This document shows positions 1-8,880 of a stretch of 8,880 nt of DNA, in pieces. The stretch lies in NCBI GenBank assembly GCA_019695455.1, contig JAEUAC010000348.1, forward strand, positions 1 to 8,880, in the 5' to 3' direction. The notes beneath the pieces are model-generated. The model did not search any database. It saw only the letters and a program-made list of their open reading frames with translations, and was not told where the DNA came from. The position numbers and the translations under genes are program-made. This DNA is from Methylorubrum extorquens. Its GTDB lineage: Bacteria; Pseudomonadota; Alphaproteobacteria; Rhizobiales; Beijerinckiaceae. The first letter of the stretch is position 1; every line of letters starts with the position of its first letter.

Positions 1-1
1 G

Positions 2-616
2 CAGGTCCACCGGCAGGCCGAGGGTAACCCGATCATCCGCCTCTCCATCGCCGTGCGGGAGGGCAAGCCGCTCGAGCGCGGCTCCTTCGGCGAGGCGCGC
101 GTGATCGGCCGGAGCGAGATCGACGCCGAGACCATCCTGAAGGCGGACCAGGTGCTCGTCGGCATGAACAAGTCGCGGCGCGCCTACAACGCCCGCATCC
201 GCCACCTGCGCGGCTTCCGGGATCCGCTCCCGGCCGCGGGCGAGACCCTCGTCTGCCTGCGCAACGACAAGACGAAGGGCGTGCTCAACGGCGGCCTGTT
301 CTCCGTCTCGCATGCGCGGGGCGAGCGGGACGGGATCGTCGAGCTCGACGTGCAGCCCCAGGACGAGCGGCGGACCGTGCGGGTGTCCGTCCCGCGCGAG
401 TTCTTCGAGGGGAACGAGGAATCGCTGTCCTTCGCCTCGCGGCGGAAGTCGGACGAGTTCGACTACGGCTACGTGCTGACGGTCCACAAGGCGCAGGGCT
501 CGCAATGGGACGACGTGGTGCTCTTCGACGAGAGCTACGCCTTCCGCGAGCATCGGGCGCGCTGGCTCTACACGGGCCTGACGCGCGCCGCGAAGCGCCT
601 CACCGTCGTGGTTTGA
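2..616 (+). CDS. RecD-like superfamily 1 DNA helicase, C-terminal part (5' truncated by the window)
   Basis: The reading frame is open from the first complete codon to TGA at 614-616, giving 204 residues. The GTG at 53 lies inside the open frame and is not taken as the start. Seen: around base 240 the run GETLVCLRNDKTKGVLNG resembles the small SH3-like insertion of RecD2/Dda-type helicases. Near the C-terminus come a motif V-like stretch (VLTVHKAQGSQWDDV) and a motif VI-like stretch (WLYTGLTRAAKRLTVV), together typical of UvrD_C_2. Known: such proteins are ATP-dependent 5'-3' DNA helicases in repair or recombination. The Walker A and B motifs would lie in the missing N-terminal part, so ATPase competence cannot be checked. 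The last 17 bp overlap the 3' end of the carbonic anhydrase gene on the other strand. The family call is firm; a more exact name (RecD2 or a phage Dda-like helicase) is not possible from this fragment. Confidence 0.88.
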   Translation, partial: QVHRQAEGNPIIRLSIAVREGKPLERGSFGEARVIGRSEIDAETILKADQVLVGMNKSRRAYNARIRHLRGFRDPLPAAGETLVCLRNDKTKGVLNGGLFSVSHARGERDGIVELDVQPQDERRTVRVSVPREFFEGNEESLSFASRRKSDEFDYGYVLTVHKAQGSQWDDVVLFDESYAFREHRARWLYTGLTRAAKRLTVVV

Positions 617-1235
617 GCGGAACGCCGTCCTCGCGCGCGTCCTCCGGTCCGGCGACCGTGACGTCCAGGTCGGTCACGTGGCCGTTCTGGAGGGAATAGA
701 CCCAGCCGTGGACGGCCAGCGGCTGGCCGCGCGCCCAGGCGTCCTGCACGAAGACATCGGCGGCGACGTTGCGGACCTGGTACTCGACGTTGAGCTCGCA
801 GAGCCGGTCGAGGCGCGGCCGCCCCTCGGGCAGAGCCTCGAGCTCAGCCCGGTTCTGGCGGTGCACCTCGCGGATCGGGTGGAGCCAGTGGTCGACGAGG
901 CCGCGGCGCTTGCCGTCGATCGCGGCCGCGATGCCGCCGCAGCCGTAATGGCCGACGACCAGGATGTGCTTCACCTTCAGGACGTCGACCGCGAATTGCA
1001 GCACGGAGAGGTAGTTCGCGTCCTGCGGGGGCGCGAGGTTCGCGACGTTGCGGTGGACGAACATCTCGCCGGGATCGAGGCCGACGATCTCGTTGGCCGG
1101 CACGCGCGAATCCGAGCAGCCGATCCAGAAGTACTCGGGCGCCTGCTGGCCGACGAGGCGCTTGAAGAAGCCCGGATCGGCGGCGACCTTGCCGTCCGCC
1201 CAGTCCCGGTTGCGTTGCTTGAGATCGTCGAGCAT
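600..1235 (-). CDS. can: Beta-class carbonic anhydrase
   Basis: A 211-residue cytoplasmic enzyme that interconverts CO2 and bicarbonate using zinc. Seen: the CSDSR motif gives C40, D42 and R44, and HYGCGG gives H96 and C99. C40, H96 and C99 are the expected zinc ligands, and D42/R44 form the catalytic dyad. W37, R62 and Y180 match the non-catalytic bicarbonate-pocket residues known from the E. coli and Haemophilus type II enzymes (W39, R64, Y181), so bicarbonate inhibition is plausible. Length and sequence resemble E. coli Can from recall (220 residues there). The ATG at 1235 is preceded by a GAGAG stretch a few bases upstream and places the family N-terminus correctly. It is the last gene of the minus-strand block, 48 bp after bphP. 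Its 3' end overlaps the convergent helicase gene. Physiologically it would supply bicarbonate for carboxylation reactions; this role is inferred. Confidence 0.95.
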   Translation of the reverse strand: MLDDLKQRNRDWADGKVAADPGFFKRLVGQQAPEYFWIGCSDSRVPANEIVGLDPGEMFVHRNVANLAPPQDANYLSVLQFAVDVLKVKHILVVGHYGCGGIAAAIDGKRRGLVDHWLHPIREVHRQNRAELEALPEGRPRLDRLCELNVEYQVRNVAADVFVQDAWARGQPLAVHGWVYSLQNGHVTDLDVTVAGPEDAREDGVPLKPRR

Positions 1236-1283
1236 GGCTCTCGCTAGGCCTACGTACCGCGACGCACAACGGGGAGCCCGCGT

Positions 1284-3436
<2,153 letters not shown>

Positions 3437-3440
<4 letters not shown>

Positions 3441-4018
3441 GCGGCCTCGCAGAGCCAGGTTTCGGCGCGGACGAAGCCGGCCACGCCGCCGCGCACCACG
3501 GCCGCGGCGCTCGCGTCGTCGCCCGCGGGCACCCGGGCGCGCAGGACGTCCAGGAAGGCGCGCCAGCGCGCACCCGTGTCCGACCCGTAGGGGTCGAGGA
3601 AGGACAGGCCGTCGCCCGCGACGCCGCGGGTCTCCATCTCGCGACGGATGATGCGGCCGCCGAGCGTCGACCCTTCGAGCACGTAGAAGAAGCCCAGCGC
3701 CTCCGCCTCCGTCCGCGGCGGCTCCACGGGGCAGACGGGCACCCGCTCGCGGTCCAGCCCGAGCACGGCGATGTCGCGCTCGAGCAGCGGCGACCGGTCC
3801 CGCCCCTCGAAGTCGAGGCCGTCGATCGGGGACAGCAGGGGCGCGAGCGCCGGCTCCGCTCCGGCATGCAGGCCGAAGAAGCGGGCGACGAGCCGGCGCC
3901 GGCCCTCGGGCCGGGAGAGTTCGTCCACGATGTTCAGGCGCGCGTCGAGCCGGGCATGCGCCTCGCCCGTCGCCGCTCTCAGCCGCGAGACGATGTCCGG
4001 CCGTTCCGTGTCCTGCAT
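3437..4018 (-). CDS. bphO: Biliverdin-producing heme oxygenase
   Basis: A 193-residue soluble enzyme that opens heme to biliverdin, CO and iron, supplying the chromophore for the adjacent bacteriophytochrome. Seen: H21 in GEAHARLD near the N-terminus is the expected proximal heme ligand. The distal-helix signature GFFYVLEGSTLGG (109-121) carries the flexible glycines over the heme, and FLDPYGSDTGARW (140-152) matches the family's FxxYG segment. Length fits bacterial BphO/HmuO-type enzymes. The ATG at 4018 begins 11 bp after the rlmN stop. The only Shine-Dalgarno-like run, AGAGACG, overlaps that stop codon, which suggests coupling to upstream translation. The gene ends in a 4-bp ATGA overlap with bphP. 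A role in iron acquisition from heme is the alternative, but the fusion-like linkage to bphP favours chromophore supply. Confidence 0.93.
3445..3450 (-). promoter_or_regulatory. Ribosome binding site of bphP, inside the end of bphO
   Basis: On the minus strand GCGAGG lies 4 nt before the ATG at 3440 and 7 nt before the in-frame ATG at 3437. The spacing favours the second ATG, which would give a protein one residue shorter and a TGATG junction with bphO. The first ATG gives the ATGA overlap used in the annotation. Either way the site lies within bphO coding sequence, which fits coupled translation. Confidence 0.5.
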
Positions 4019-4029
4019 CGGCTGCGTCT

Positions 4030-5253
4030 CTAGTGGGCCGGATGGCCCGTTTCGAGCATCAGACGTGCACGGACCGACAACTTCTCCGTCTCACTCTTCA
4101 ACTGTCCGCAAGCGGCCAGAATGTCGCGGCCGCGCGGCGTGCGCACGGGCGAGGCGTAGCCCGCCCGGAAGACGATCTCCGAGAACCGCTCGATCCTCTC
4201 CCACGACGAGCACTCGTAAGCAGAGCCCGGCCACGGATTGAACGGGATCAGGTTGATCTTCGCCGGGATGCCGCGCAGCAGCCGCACGAGTTCTCTCGCG
4301 TCCGCGTCGGAATCGTTCACGCCCTTCAGCATCACGTATTCGAACGTGATGCGCCGCGCGTTCGACAGGCCGGGATAGTCGCGACACGCCTGGAGCAGGG
4401 TCGCGAGCGGGTAGCGCTTGTTGAGCGGCACGAGCTCGTTGCGCAGATCGTCGCGGACGGCGTGCAGCGAGATCGCCAGCATGGCCGAGGCCCGTTCGCC
4501 GAGCGCCGGCATCTCCGGCACGACCCCGGAGGTCGAGACCGTGATGCGGCGCCGCGACAGCGTCAGGCCCTCGCCGTCGCTGATCGTGTCGATCGCGTCG
4601 ACGACGTTGTCGAGATTGTAGAGGGGCTCGCCCATGCCCATGAAGACTATGTTCGTGACGATCCGCCCGCCGTCGGGCAGGATCGCGGTCTCCCGCCCGC
4701 CGAGGCTCGGGAAGTCGCCCAGCCGGTCGCGGGCCACGACGAGCTGTCCCACGATCTCGGCCGCCGTGAGGTTGCGGACCAGCCGCTGCGTGCCGGTGTG
4801 GCAGAACGAGCAGGTGAGCGTGCAGCCGACCTGGCTCGAGACGCAGAGCGTGCCGCGATCCTCGTCGGGAATGTAGACGGTCTCGATCTCGGCGCCGCGG
4901 TCGTGCGGGCCCGTCGGCTTCATGCGGAGCAGCCATTTCCGCGTGCCGTCGACCGACACCTGCTCGGTCACGATCTCGGGGCGGTCGAGCGTGAACGCGT
5001 CGGAGAGGCCCGCGCGGAGCCCCTTTCCGACATTCGTCATCTCGTCGAAATCCTGGATGCCGCGGCCGTAGAGCCAGCCCCAGATCTGGCCGACCCGCAT
5101 GCGGGCCTCGCGCTCGGGCACGCCGATGCCGAGCAGGCTGTCCTTCAGGGCCGCGCGGCCGAGACCGACGAGCGACGGCTTCGCCTCCGCGGCTCCGGGC
5201 GCCGGGACGGGACTCGCGTCGGGTCGGGCGGTGTCGAGGGACGCCGTCGCCAT
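4030..5253 (-). CDS. rlmN: Radical SAM 23S rRNA (adenine2503-C2)/tRNA (adenine37-C2) methyltransferase
   Basis: A 407-residue cytoplasmic radical-SAM enzyme that methylates C2 of A2503 in 23S rRNA and of A37 in some tRNAs. Seen: the cluster motif CTLTCSFC supplies C144, C148 and C151 for the 4Fe-4S cluster. C137 in CVSSQVGC and C382 in ILAACGQL correspond in spacing to the two catalytic cysteines of E. coli RlmN (C118 and C355). The SAM-binding motif MGMGEP is at 205-210. The frame stays open far upstream, antisense to the ABC-F gene. I chose the ATG at 5253 because family similarity begins shortly after it and an AGAGG lies about 9 nt upstream. Residues 1-25 are Ala/Pro-rich and probably disordered. 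Cfr (C8 methylation) is related, but the housekeeping-style context and length favour RlmN. It is first in the minus-strand block, 11 bp before bphO. Confidence 0.95.
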   Translation of the reverse strand: MATASLDTARPDASPVPAPGAAEAKPSLVGLGRAALKDSLLGIGVPEREARMRVGQIWGWLYGRGIQDFDEMTNVGKGLRAGLSDAFTLDRPEIVTEQVSVDGTRKWLLRMKPTGPHDRGAEIETVYIPDEDRGTLCVSSQVGCTLTCSFCHTGTQRLVRNLTAAEIVGQLVVARDRLGDFPSLGGRETAILPDGGRIVTNIVFMGMGEPLYNLDNVVDAIDTISDGEGLTLSRRRITVSTSGVVPEMPALGERASAMLAISLHAVRDDLRNELVPLNKRYPLATLLQACRDYPGLSNARRITFEYVMLKGVNDSDADARELVRLLRGIPAKINLIPFNPWPGSAYECSSWERIERFSEIVFRAGYASPVRTPRGRDILAACGQLKSETEKLSVRARLMLETGHPAH

Positions 5254-5285
5254 GGTGGAAGGCCTCTGCCTGGGGAAGTGATCCC

Positions 5286-5314
5286 CTATAACATGCGAAA
5301 TCCGCCGTGTTGAG
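5286..5314 (-). promoter_or_regulatory. Candidate sigma70-type promoter for the rlmN-bphO-bphP-can block
   Basis: Reading the minus strand, CTCAAC (5314-5309) and TTATAG (5291-5286) are separated by 17 nt, about 33 bp before the rlmN ATG. The -10 fits a sigma70 element moderately and the -35 poorly; this is the only AT-richer patch in the 141-bp divergent gap. Just downstream, GGGGA-TCACT-TCCCC (5286-5272) could form a 5-bp hairpin or operator-like dyad near the transcript start. The rest of the gap (5315-5394) is GC- and pyrimidine-rich, and I see no convincing promoter for the ABC-F gene there. Confidence 0.3.
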
Positions 5315-5394
5315 AGGCACCCCGGACGGCCTTTCGGACGCGTTCCCGGCGCGCCCGACTTGCCTCCTCCGCCCGCCCTCCCCACAACGCCGCC

Positions 5395-7251
5395 ATGATC
5401 CACGTCAGCGAACTCACCTACCGGATCGGCGACCGCCTGCTCCTCGACAAGGCGAGCGTCGCCGTGCCGACCGGCGCGCGCGTGGGGCTGGTCGGCCGCA
5501 ACGGCGCCGGCAAGTCGACCCTCTTCAAGCTGATCCAGGGCGAGCTCGCCTCCGAGGGCGGCGACGTCGCCATGCCGCGCGGCGTGCGGATCGGGGCCGT
5601 CTCGCAGGAGGCGCCGGGGGGGCCGGAGACGTTGGTCGAGGTGGTGCTCGCGGCGGACAAGGAGCGCACCGCCCTCCTCGCCGAGGCGGAGACGGCCGAC
5701 GGCCTGCGCCGGGCCGAGATCGAGACCCGGCTCGTCGACATCGACGCCTATTCGGCGCCGGCGCGCGCCGCCACCATCCTGCACGGGCTCGGCTTCGACG
5801 CCGAGGCGCAGGTGCGGCCGTGCTCGTCCTTCTCGGGCGGGTGGCGCATGCGGGTGGCGCTCGCGGCCGTGCTCTTCGCGGAGCCGGACCTCCTGCTGCT
5901 CGACGAGCCGACGAACTACCTCGACCTCGAGGGCACGATCTGGCTCTACGACTACCTCGCCCGCTACCCGCACACGATGCTGGTCATCAGCCACGACCGC
6001 GACCTCCTCGACACCTCCGTCGACCACATCCTCCATCTCGACCGCGGCAAGCTCTCCGTCTGGCGGGGCGGCTACTCGTCCTTCGCGCGCCAGCTCACCG
6101 AGAAGCGGCGGCTGGAGGCGAAGTTCGCCGCCAAGCAGGAGGCCGAGCGCAAGCACCTCCAGGCCTTCGTGGACCGCTTCCGGGCCAAGGCCTCGAAGGC
6201 CCGGCAAGCGCAGTCGCGCATCAAGAAGCTGGCGAAGCTCGAGCCGATCTCGCTGTCGATCGAGGACAATGTCCTGCCCTTCGACCTGCCCTCGCCCGAG
6301 CGGCCGCTGTCGCCGCCGATCGTCGCCATGGACCGCGTCGAGGCGGGCTACGGCGACCGCACGATCCTGAAGCGGCTCGACCTCACGATCCTGCCGGACG
6401 ACCGGATCGCGCTGCTCGGCTCGAACGGCAACGGCAAGTCGACCTTCTGCAAGCTGTTCGCCGACAAGCTCCAGCCGCTCTCGGGCACGCTGACCAAGGC
6501 GGCGAAGATGGACGTCGCCTATTTCGCCCAGCACCAGCTCGACGAGCTGGCCGAGGCGGGAACGCCCTACGCCCATGTCGCGGCCCGCATGGCCGGCCAG
6601 CCCGAATCGAAGATCCGCGCCCGCTGCGCCCGGCTCGGCTTCCAGGGCCAGAAGGCGGACACGCCCGTGACGCAGATCTCGGGCGGCGAGAAGGCGCGCC
6701 TGATGATGGGGCTCGCGGCCTTCAACCGGCCGCACCTCCTCATCCTCGACGAGCCGACCAACCACCTCGACATCGATTCGCGGACCGCCCTCATGGAGGC
6801 CGTGAACGACTACGAGGGCGCCGTGATCCTCGTCAGCCACGACCGCTTCCTGATCGAGGCCTGCGCGGACCGGCTCTGGCTGGTCGCGGAGGGCACCGTC
6901 ACGCCCTTCGACGGCGACATGGACGATTACCGCAAATACGTGCTCTCCGGCGGCAAGAAGCAGCCGCCGAGGGCCGTCGAGCCGGAGCCCGTCCGCGAGG
7001 AGAAGGCGCCGGCCCGGCCCAGGGGCGGCGCGGCCCTCCGCAAGCAGCTCGAGACCCTGGAGGCCCGCATCGACCGCCTCTCCGCCGCCATCGCCAAGAT
7101 CGACGGCGCGCTCGGCGACGGCAGCGCCTTCGAGACCGACAAGCGCAAGGCCCAGGAGCTCGCCCGCATGCGGTCCGAGGCCGCCAAGGCCCTGGCGGCG
7201 GCCGAGGAGGACTGGCTCACGGTCTCGGGCGAGCTCGAGGCCGTCGGGTGA
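5395..7251 (+). CDS. ABC-F family ATPase, YheS-like
   Basis: A 618-residue soluble protein with two ATP-binding cassettes and no membrane segments, which places it in ABC-F rather than among transporters. Cassette 1: Walker A GRNGAGKST (34-42), signature SFSGGWRM (145-152), Walker B LLLLDE with catalytic E171, switch H200. Cassette 2: Walker A GSNGNGKST (342-350), signature ISGGEK (428-433), Walker B LLILDE with E453, switch H482. Between them lies a charged helical linker (about 230-300) including FRAKASKARQAQSRIK, the place of the P-site-tRNA interaction motif. The C-terminus (about 545-612) is predicted coiled coil after a Pro-rich spacer. The SGGWRMR signature and the linker resemble E. 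coli YheS more than Uup or EttA. Known: ABC-F proteins act on ribosomes and some give antibiotic resistance; a housekeeping translation role is inferred here. No Shine-Dalgarno precedes the ATG; the leader is pyrimidine-rich. It is divergent from rlmN. Confidence 0.93.
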   Translation: MIHVSELTYRIGDRLLLDKASVAVPTGARVGLVGRNGAGKSTLFKLIQGELASEGGDVAMPRGVRIGAVSQEAPGGPETLVEVVLAADKERTALLAEAETADGLRRAEIETRLVDIDAYSAPARAATILHGLGFDAEAQVRPCSSFSGGWRMRVALAAVLFAEPDLLLLDEPTNYLDLEGTIWLYDYLARYPHTMLVISHDRDLLDTSVDHILHLDRGKLSVWRGGYSSFARQLTEKRRLEAKFAAKQEAERKHLQAFVDRFRAKASKARQAQSRIKKLAKLEPISLSIEDNVLPFDLPSPERPLSPPIVAMDRVEAGYGDRTILKRLDLTILPDDRIALLGSNGNGKSTFCKLFADKLQPLSGTLTKAAKMDVAYFAQHQLDELAEAGTPYAHVAARMAGQPESKIRARCARLGFQGQKADTPVTQISGGEKARLMMGLAAFNRPHLLILDEPTNHLDIDSRTALMEAVNDYEGAVILVSHDRFLIEACADRLWLVAEGTVTPFDGDMDDYRKYVLSGGKKQPPRAVEPEPVREEKAPARPRGGAALRKQLETLEARIDRLSAAIAKIDGALGDGSAFETDKRKAQELARMRSEAAKALAAAEEDWLTVSGELEAVG

Positions 7252-7316
7252 CGGGCGCCCAACGCCCCGTCCTGCCCGGGCACGAGGGCCGAGGCGGGCC
7301 CGGCCGGGCGAGGAGA

Positions 7317-7338
7317 GGCCGCGACCTCGATCGCGGCC
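7317..7338. other. Perfect 8-bp hairpin between the ABC-F gene and pcaB
   Basis: GGCCGCGA (7317-7324) and TCGCGGCC (7331-7338) are perfect inverted arms around a 6-nt loop. The structure lies in the 106-bp gap, ending 19 bp before the pcaB ATG and just upstream of its likely ribosome binding site (GCGAGG, about 9 nt before the ATG). There is no T-run, so it is not a classic intrinsic terminator. It may be a leader structure, an operator dyad, or chance in GC-rich DNA. Two shorter palindromes (7273-7282 and 7298-7309) lie in the same gap. Confidence 0.4.
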
Positions 7339-7357
7339 AGTCGCGAGGCACGACGTC

Positions 7358-8695
7358 ATGACCTTCTCCGCCCTCGATTCCGCCCTCACGGGCCCGCTCT
7401 TCGCGACCGACGCGATGCGGGCCGCGTGGTCCGACACGGCCCGGCTCGGCGCCATGCTGCGGGCGGAGGCGGCTCTCGCGCGGGCGCAGGCGCGGCTCGG
7501 CCTCGCGCCGGCCGACCTCGCGCCGGCCATCGAGGCGATCCGTCCGGAGACGCTCGACGCGGACGCGATCGGCCGCACGACGGCGCTCGCGGGCGTGCCG
7601 GCGATCCCGTTCGTCAAGGCCGTGCAGGCCCGGCTGCCGCCGGCGCTGGAAGCCGCCTTCCACAAGGGATCCACCACGCAGGACATCCTCGACACGGCGA
7701 CGAGCCTCCAGGCGCGCGACGCGCTCGACCTCCTGGCGGCCGATCTCGCCGCGACCGTCGCGGCCCTGGAGGACCTCGCCACGCGCCACCGCGAGACGCC
7801 CTGCGTCGGCCGGACCTACGGGCAGCATGCGGCGCCGGTCACGTTCGGCTTCAAGGTCGCCGTCTGGCTGGTCGGCATCGCGGACGCCGCCGCCGCCCTG
7901 CCCCGCCACCGCGACGCGCTCGCGGCCTCGTTCTTCGGGCCGGTCGGCACCTTCGCGGCCTTCGGGGCGGACGGGCCGGCCGTCTCCGACGCCGTCGCGG
8001 CGGAGCTCGGGCTCGCGGCCTCGCCGATCGCCTGGCACGCGCGCCGCGGCCGGGTGGCCGAGCTCGGCGCCTTCCTGGCCATCCTCATGGGCGCGCTCGC
8101 CAAGATGGCGACGGACGTGGCCGCCCTCGTCTCGACCGAGATCGGCGAGGCGGCCGAACCCTACGTCAAGGGCCGCGGCGGCTCGACCGCGATGCCGCAC
8201 AAGCGCAATCCCGTGTCCTGCACGGTGATCCTGGCCGCGGCCTCCGCCGCCAAGGGGTCCGCGACGACGCTGATCGACGCGATGGCCGGGGCGCACGAGC
8301 GCCCGGCCGGGCTGTGGCACGCGGAATGGCACGCGCTGCCCACCCTGTTCGGCCTCGCCTCCGGTGCGCTGCGCGAGACGCGCGCCCTCGCGGAGGGCCT
8401 GGAGGTGCATCCCGCCCGCATGCGCGAGAACATCGACGCGACCCGCGGCCTCCTCTTCGCGGACGCGGCCGCGACCCGGCTCGCGCCGCTCGTCGGCGGC
8501 CACGCGGCCCACGAGGCCGTCGGGCGGGCGACGGACGCGGTGCGGGTCTCGGGGCGTCACCTCCGCGAGGTCCTGGGCGACGACCCGGCGCTCGCGGTCG
8601 AGGGCCGCGACGAGGCGCTCGACGCCGCCTTCGCGCTCGACCGCGCGGTCGCGGCGGCCGCCGCCTGGACGGACCGGGCCCTCGCGGCCCCTTGA
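7358..8695 (+). CDS. pcaB: 3-carboxy-cis,cis-muconate cycloisomerase (fumarase/aspartase-superfamily lyase)
   Basis: A 445-residue soluble enzyme, expected to be a homotetramer. PcaB converts 3-carboxy-cis,cis-muconate to 4-carboxymuconolactone in the protocatechuate branch of the beta-ketoadipate pathway. Seen: three conserved superfamily regions in order, HKGSTTQD (102-109), RTYGQHAAPVTFG (152-164, with H157) and the signature GGSTAMPHKRNP (274-285, with S276 of the catalytic loop), followed by an ADSL_C-like helical C-terminus (about 360-440). The N-terminal LFATDAMRAAWSD, AGVPAIPFV and the segment SPIAWHARRGRVAELG (222-237) fit the PcaB subgroup better than adenylosuccinate lyase or argininosuccinate lyase. 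Adenylosuccinate lyase-like activity remains the alternative. The ATG at 7358 has GCGAGG about 9 nt upstream. No pcaG, pcaH, pcaC or pcaD is in view, so the pathway assignment rests on sequence alone. Confidence 0.85.
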   Translation: MTFSALDSALTGPLFATDAMRAAWSDTARLGAMLRAEAALARAQARLGLAPADLAPAIEAIRPETLDADAIGRTTALAGVPAIPFVKAVQARLPPALEAAFHKGSTTQDILDTATSLQARDALDLLAADLAATVAALEDLATRHRETPCVGRTYGQHAAPVTFGFKVAVWLVGIADAAAALPRHRDALAASFFGPVGTFAAFGADGPAVSDAVAAELGLAASPIAWHARRGRVAELGAFLAILMGALAKMATDVAALVSTEIGEAAEPYVKGRGGSTAMPHKRNPVSCTVILAAASAAKGSATTLIDAMAGAHERPAGLWHAEWHALPTLFGLASGALRETRALAEGLEVHPARMRENIDATRGLLFADAAATRLAPLVGGHAAHEAVGRATDAVRVSGRHLREVLGDDPALAVEGRDEALDAAFALDRAVAAAAAWTDRALAAP

Positions 8696-8732
8696 AGCCT
8701 GAGTGTCGACGCGCTCGCAGGTCGTGCGTCCT

Positions 8733-8769
8733 TCGAGACGCCCTCTGCGAGGGCTCCTCAGCACGACGA
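8733..8769 (+). repeat. Dispersed palindromic intergenic element, copy 1
   Basis: The copy reads TCGAGACG, a hairpin, then CTCCTCAGCACGACGA. The hairpin has the 6-bp stem GCCCTC/GAGGGC (8740-8745 and 8749-8754) around the loop TGC. Flanking GTCGTGC (8721-8727) also pairs with GCACGAC (8761-8767), extending the foldback. It begins 37 bp after the pcaB stop. From recall, elements with CTTCGAGAC and CTCCTCAG arms are scattered through intergenic DNA of many Rhizobiales. It is probably a REP/BIME-like non-autonomous repeat that may also stabilise or end the pcaB transcript. Confidence 0.65.
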
Positions 8770-8800
8770 AGGGCCGGACCACACGCGGAATTTGGCAACC

Positions 8801-8835
8801 TCGTCCTGCCGAGGAGGGCCGAAGGCCCGTCTCGA
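8801..8835 (-). repeat. Dispersed palindromic intergenic element, copy 2 (inverted)
   Basis: Read on the minus strand, this copy has the same arms as copy 1: TCGAGACG at one end and CTCCTCGGCAGGACGA at the other, 14 of 16 positions identical. Between them is a different stem, GGGCC/GGCCC (plus-strand 8816-8820 and 8824-8828) with a 3-nt loop. The two copies face each other across 31 bp (8770-8800), so a transcript could also pair arm with arm. Past this copy, 8836-8880 holds nothing I can identify. Confidence 0.6.
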
Positions 8836-8880
8836 CGCGCGCATCGCCTTGAGCCGAGCACGCGGTCCGGGTCAGATGGG

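Noticed and set aside
1236..1283. Possible separate promoter for can in the bphP-can gap (TTGTGC-17-TAGCGA on the minus strand)
   Set aside because: Only about half the -35 and a third of the -10 positions fit consensus; too weak to annotate.
7298..7309. 12-bp perfect palindrome GCCCGGCCGGGC as a terminator for the ABC-F gene
   Set aside because: It has no loop and no T-run, and short G/C palindromes are frequent by chance here.
5254..7782. Very long open frame on the minus strand continuing upstream of rlmN, antisense to the ABC-F gene and the start of pcaB
   Set aside because: It is low-complexity Arg/Gly/Ala-rich translation with no recognisable domain and lies opposite a clear ABC-F gene. 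Stop-free antisense frames are expected at this GC content.
8836..8880. Start of another gene at the right edge
   Set aside because: Too short, with no recognisable protein segment or ribosome site.

Overview
The window is very GC-rich, densely coded chromosomal DNA. The GC content, the style of the bacteriophytochrome kinase and the dispersed palindromic element at the right end suggest an alphaproteobacterium of the Rhizobiales/Hyphomicrobiales, with a Methylobacteriaceae-like genome plausible. The genus is inferred, not shown. There are seven protein genes (one cut by the left edge), no RNA genes, no CRISPR array and no insertion sequence.

Layout: (1) 2-616, plus strand: C-terminal part of a RecD-like/UvrD_C_2 superfamily 1 DNA helicase. 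Its last 17 bp overlap, tail to tail, the 3' end of a beta-carbonic anhydrase gene. (2) 600-5253, minus strand: four genes in one direction, transcribed in the order rlmN (rRNA/tRNA adenine-C2 methyltransferase), bphO (biliverdin-forming heme oxygenase), bphP (bacteriophytochrome histidine kinase) and can (carbonic anhydrase). The junctions are 11 bp, a 4-bp overlap and 48 bp, so the block looks like an operon. A weak sigma70-like promoter can be drawn upstream of rlmN. (3) 5395-7251, plus strand: a YheS-like ABC-F ATPase, divergent from rlmN. (4) 7358-8695, plus strand: a fumarase/aspartase-superfamily lyase, best read as 3-carboxy-cis,cis-muconate cycloisomerase (PcaB). (5) 8696-8880: non-coding tail with two inverted copies of a short palindromic element. 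Their arms are conserved, while their stems differ in sequence and still pair.

Functional reading: bphO supplies biliverdin and bphP binds it through an N-terminal cysteine, so together they form a complete red/far-red light-sensing kinase module. No response regulator is visible, so the output is unknown. Its position between a translation-related methyltransferase and a bicarbonate/CO2 enzyme is the most interesting context here, but a functional link is inference. The ABC-F protein is probably a ribosome-associated translation factor, and PcaB belongs to the protocatechuate branch of the beta-ketoadipate pathway, with no other pca gene in view. I found no convincing undescribed multi-gene system. 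The best leads are the light-sensing operon context and the covarying inverted repeats.
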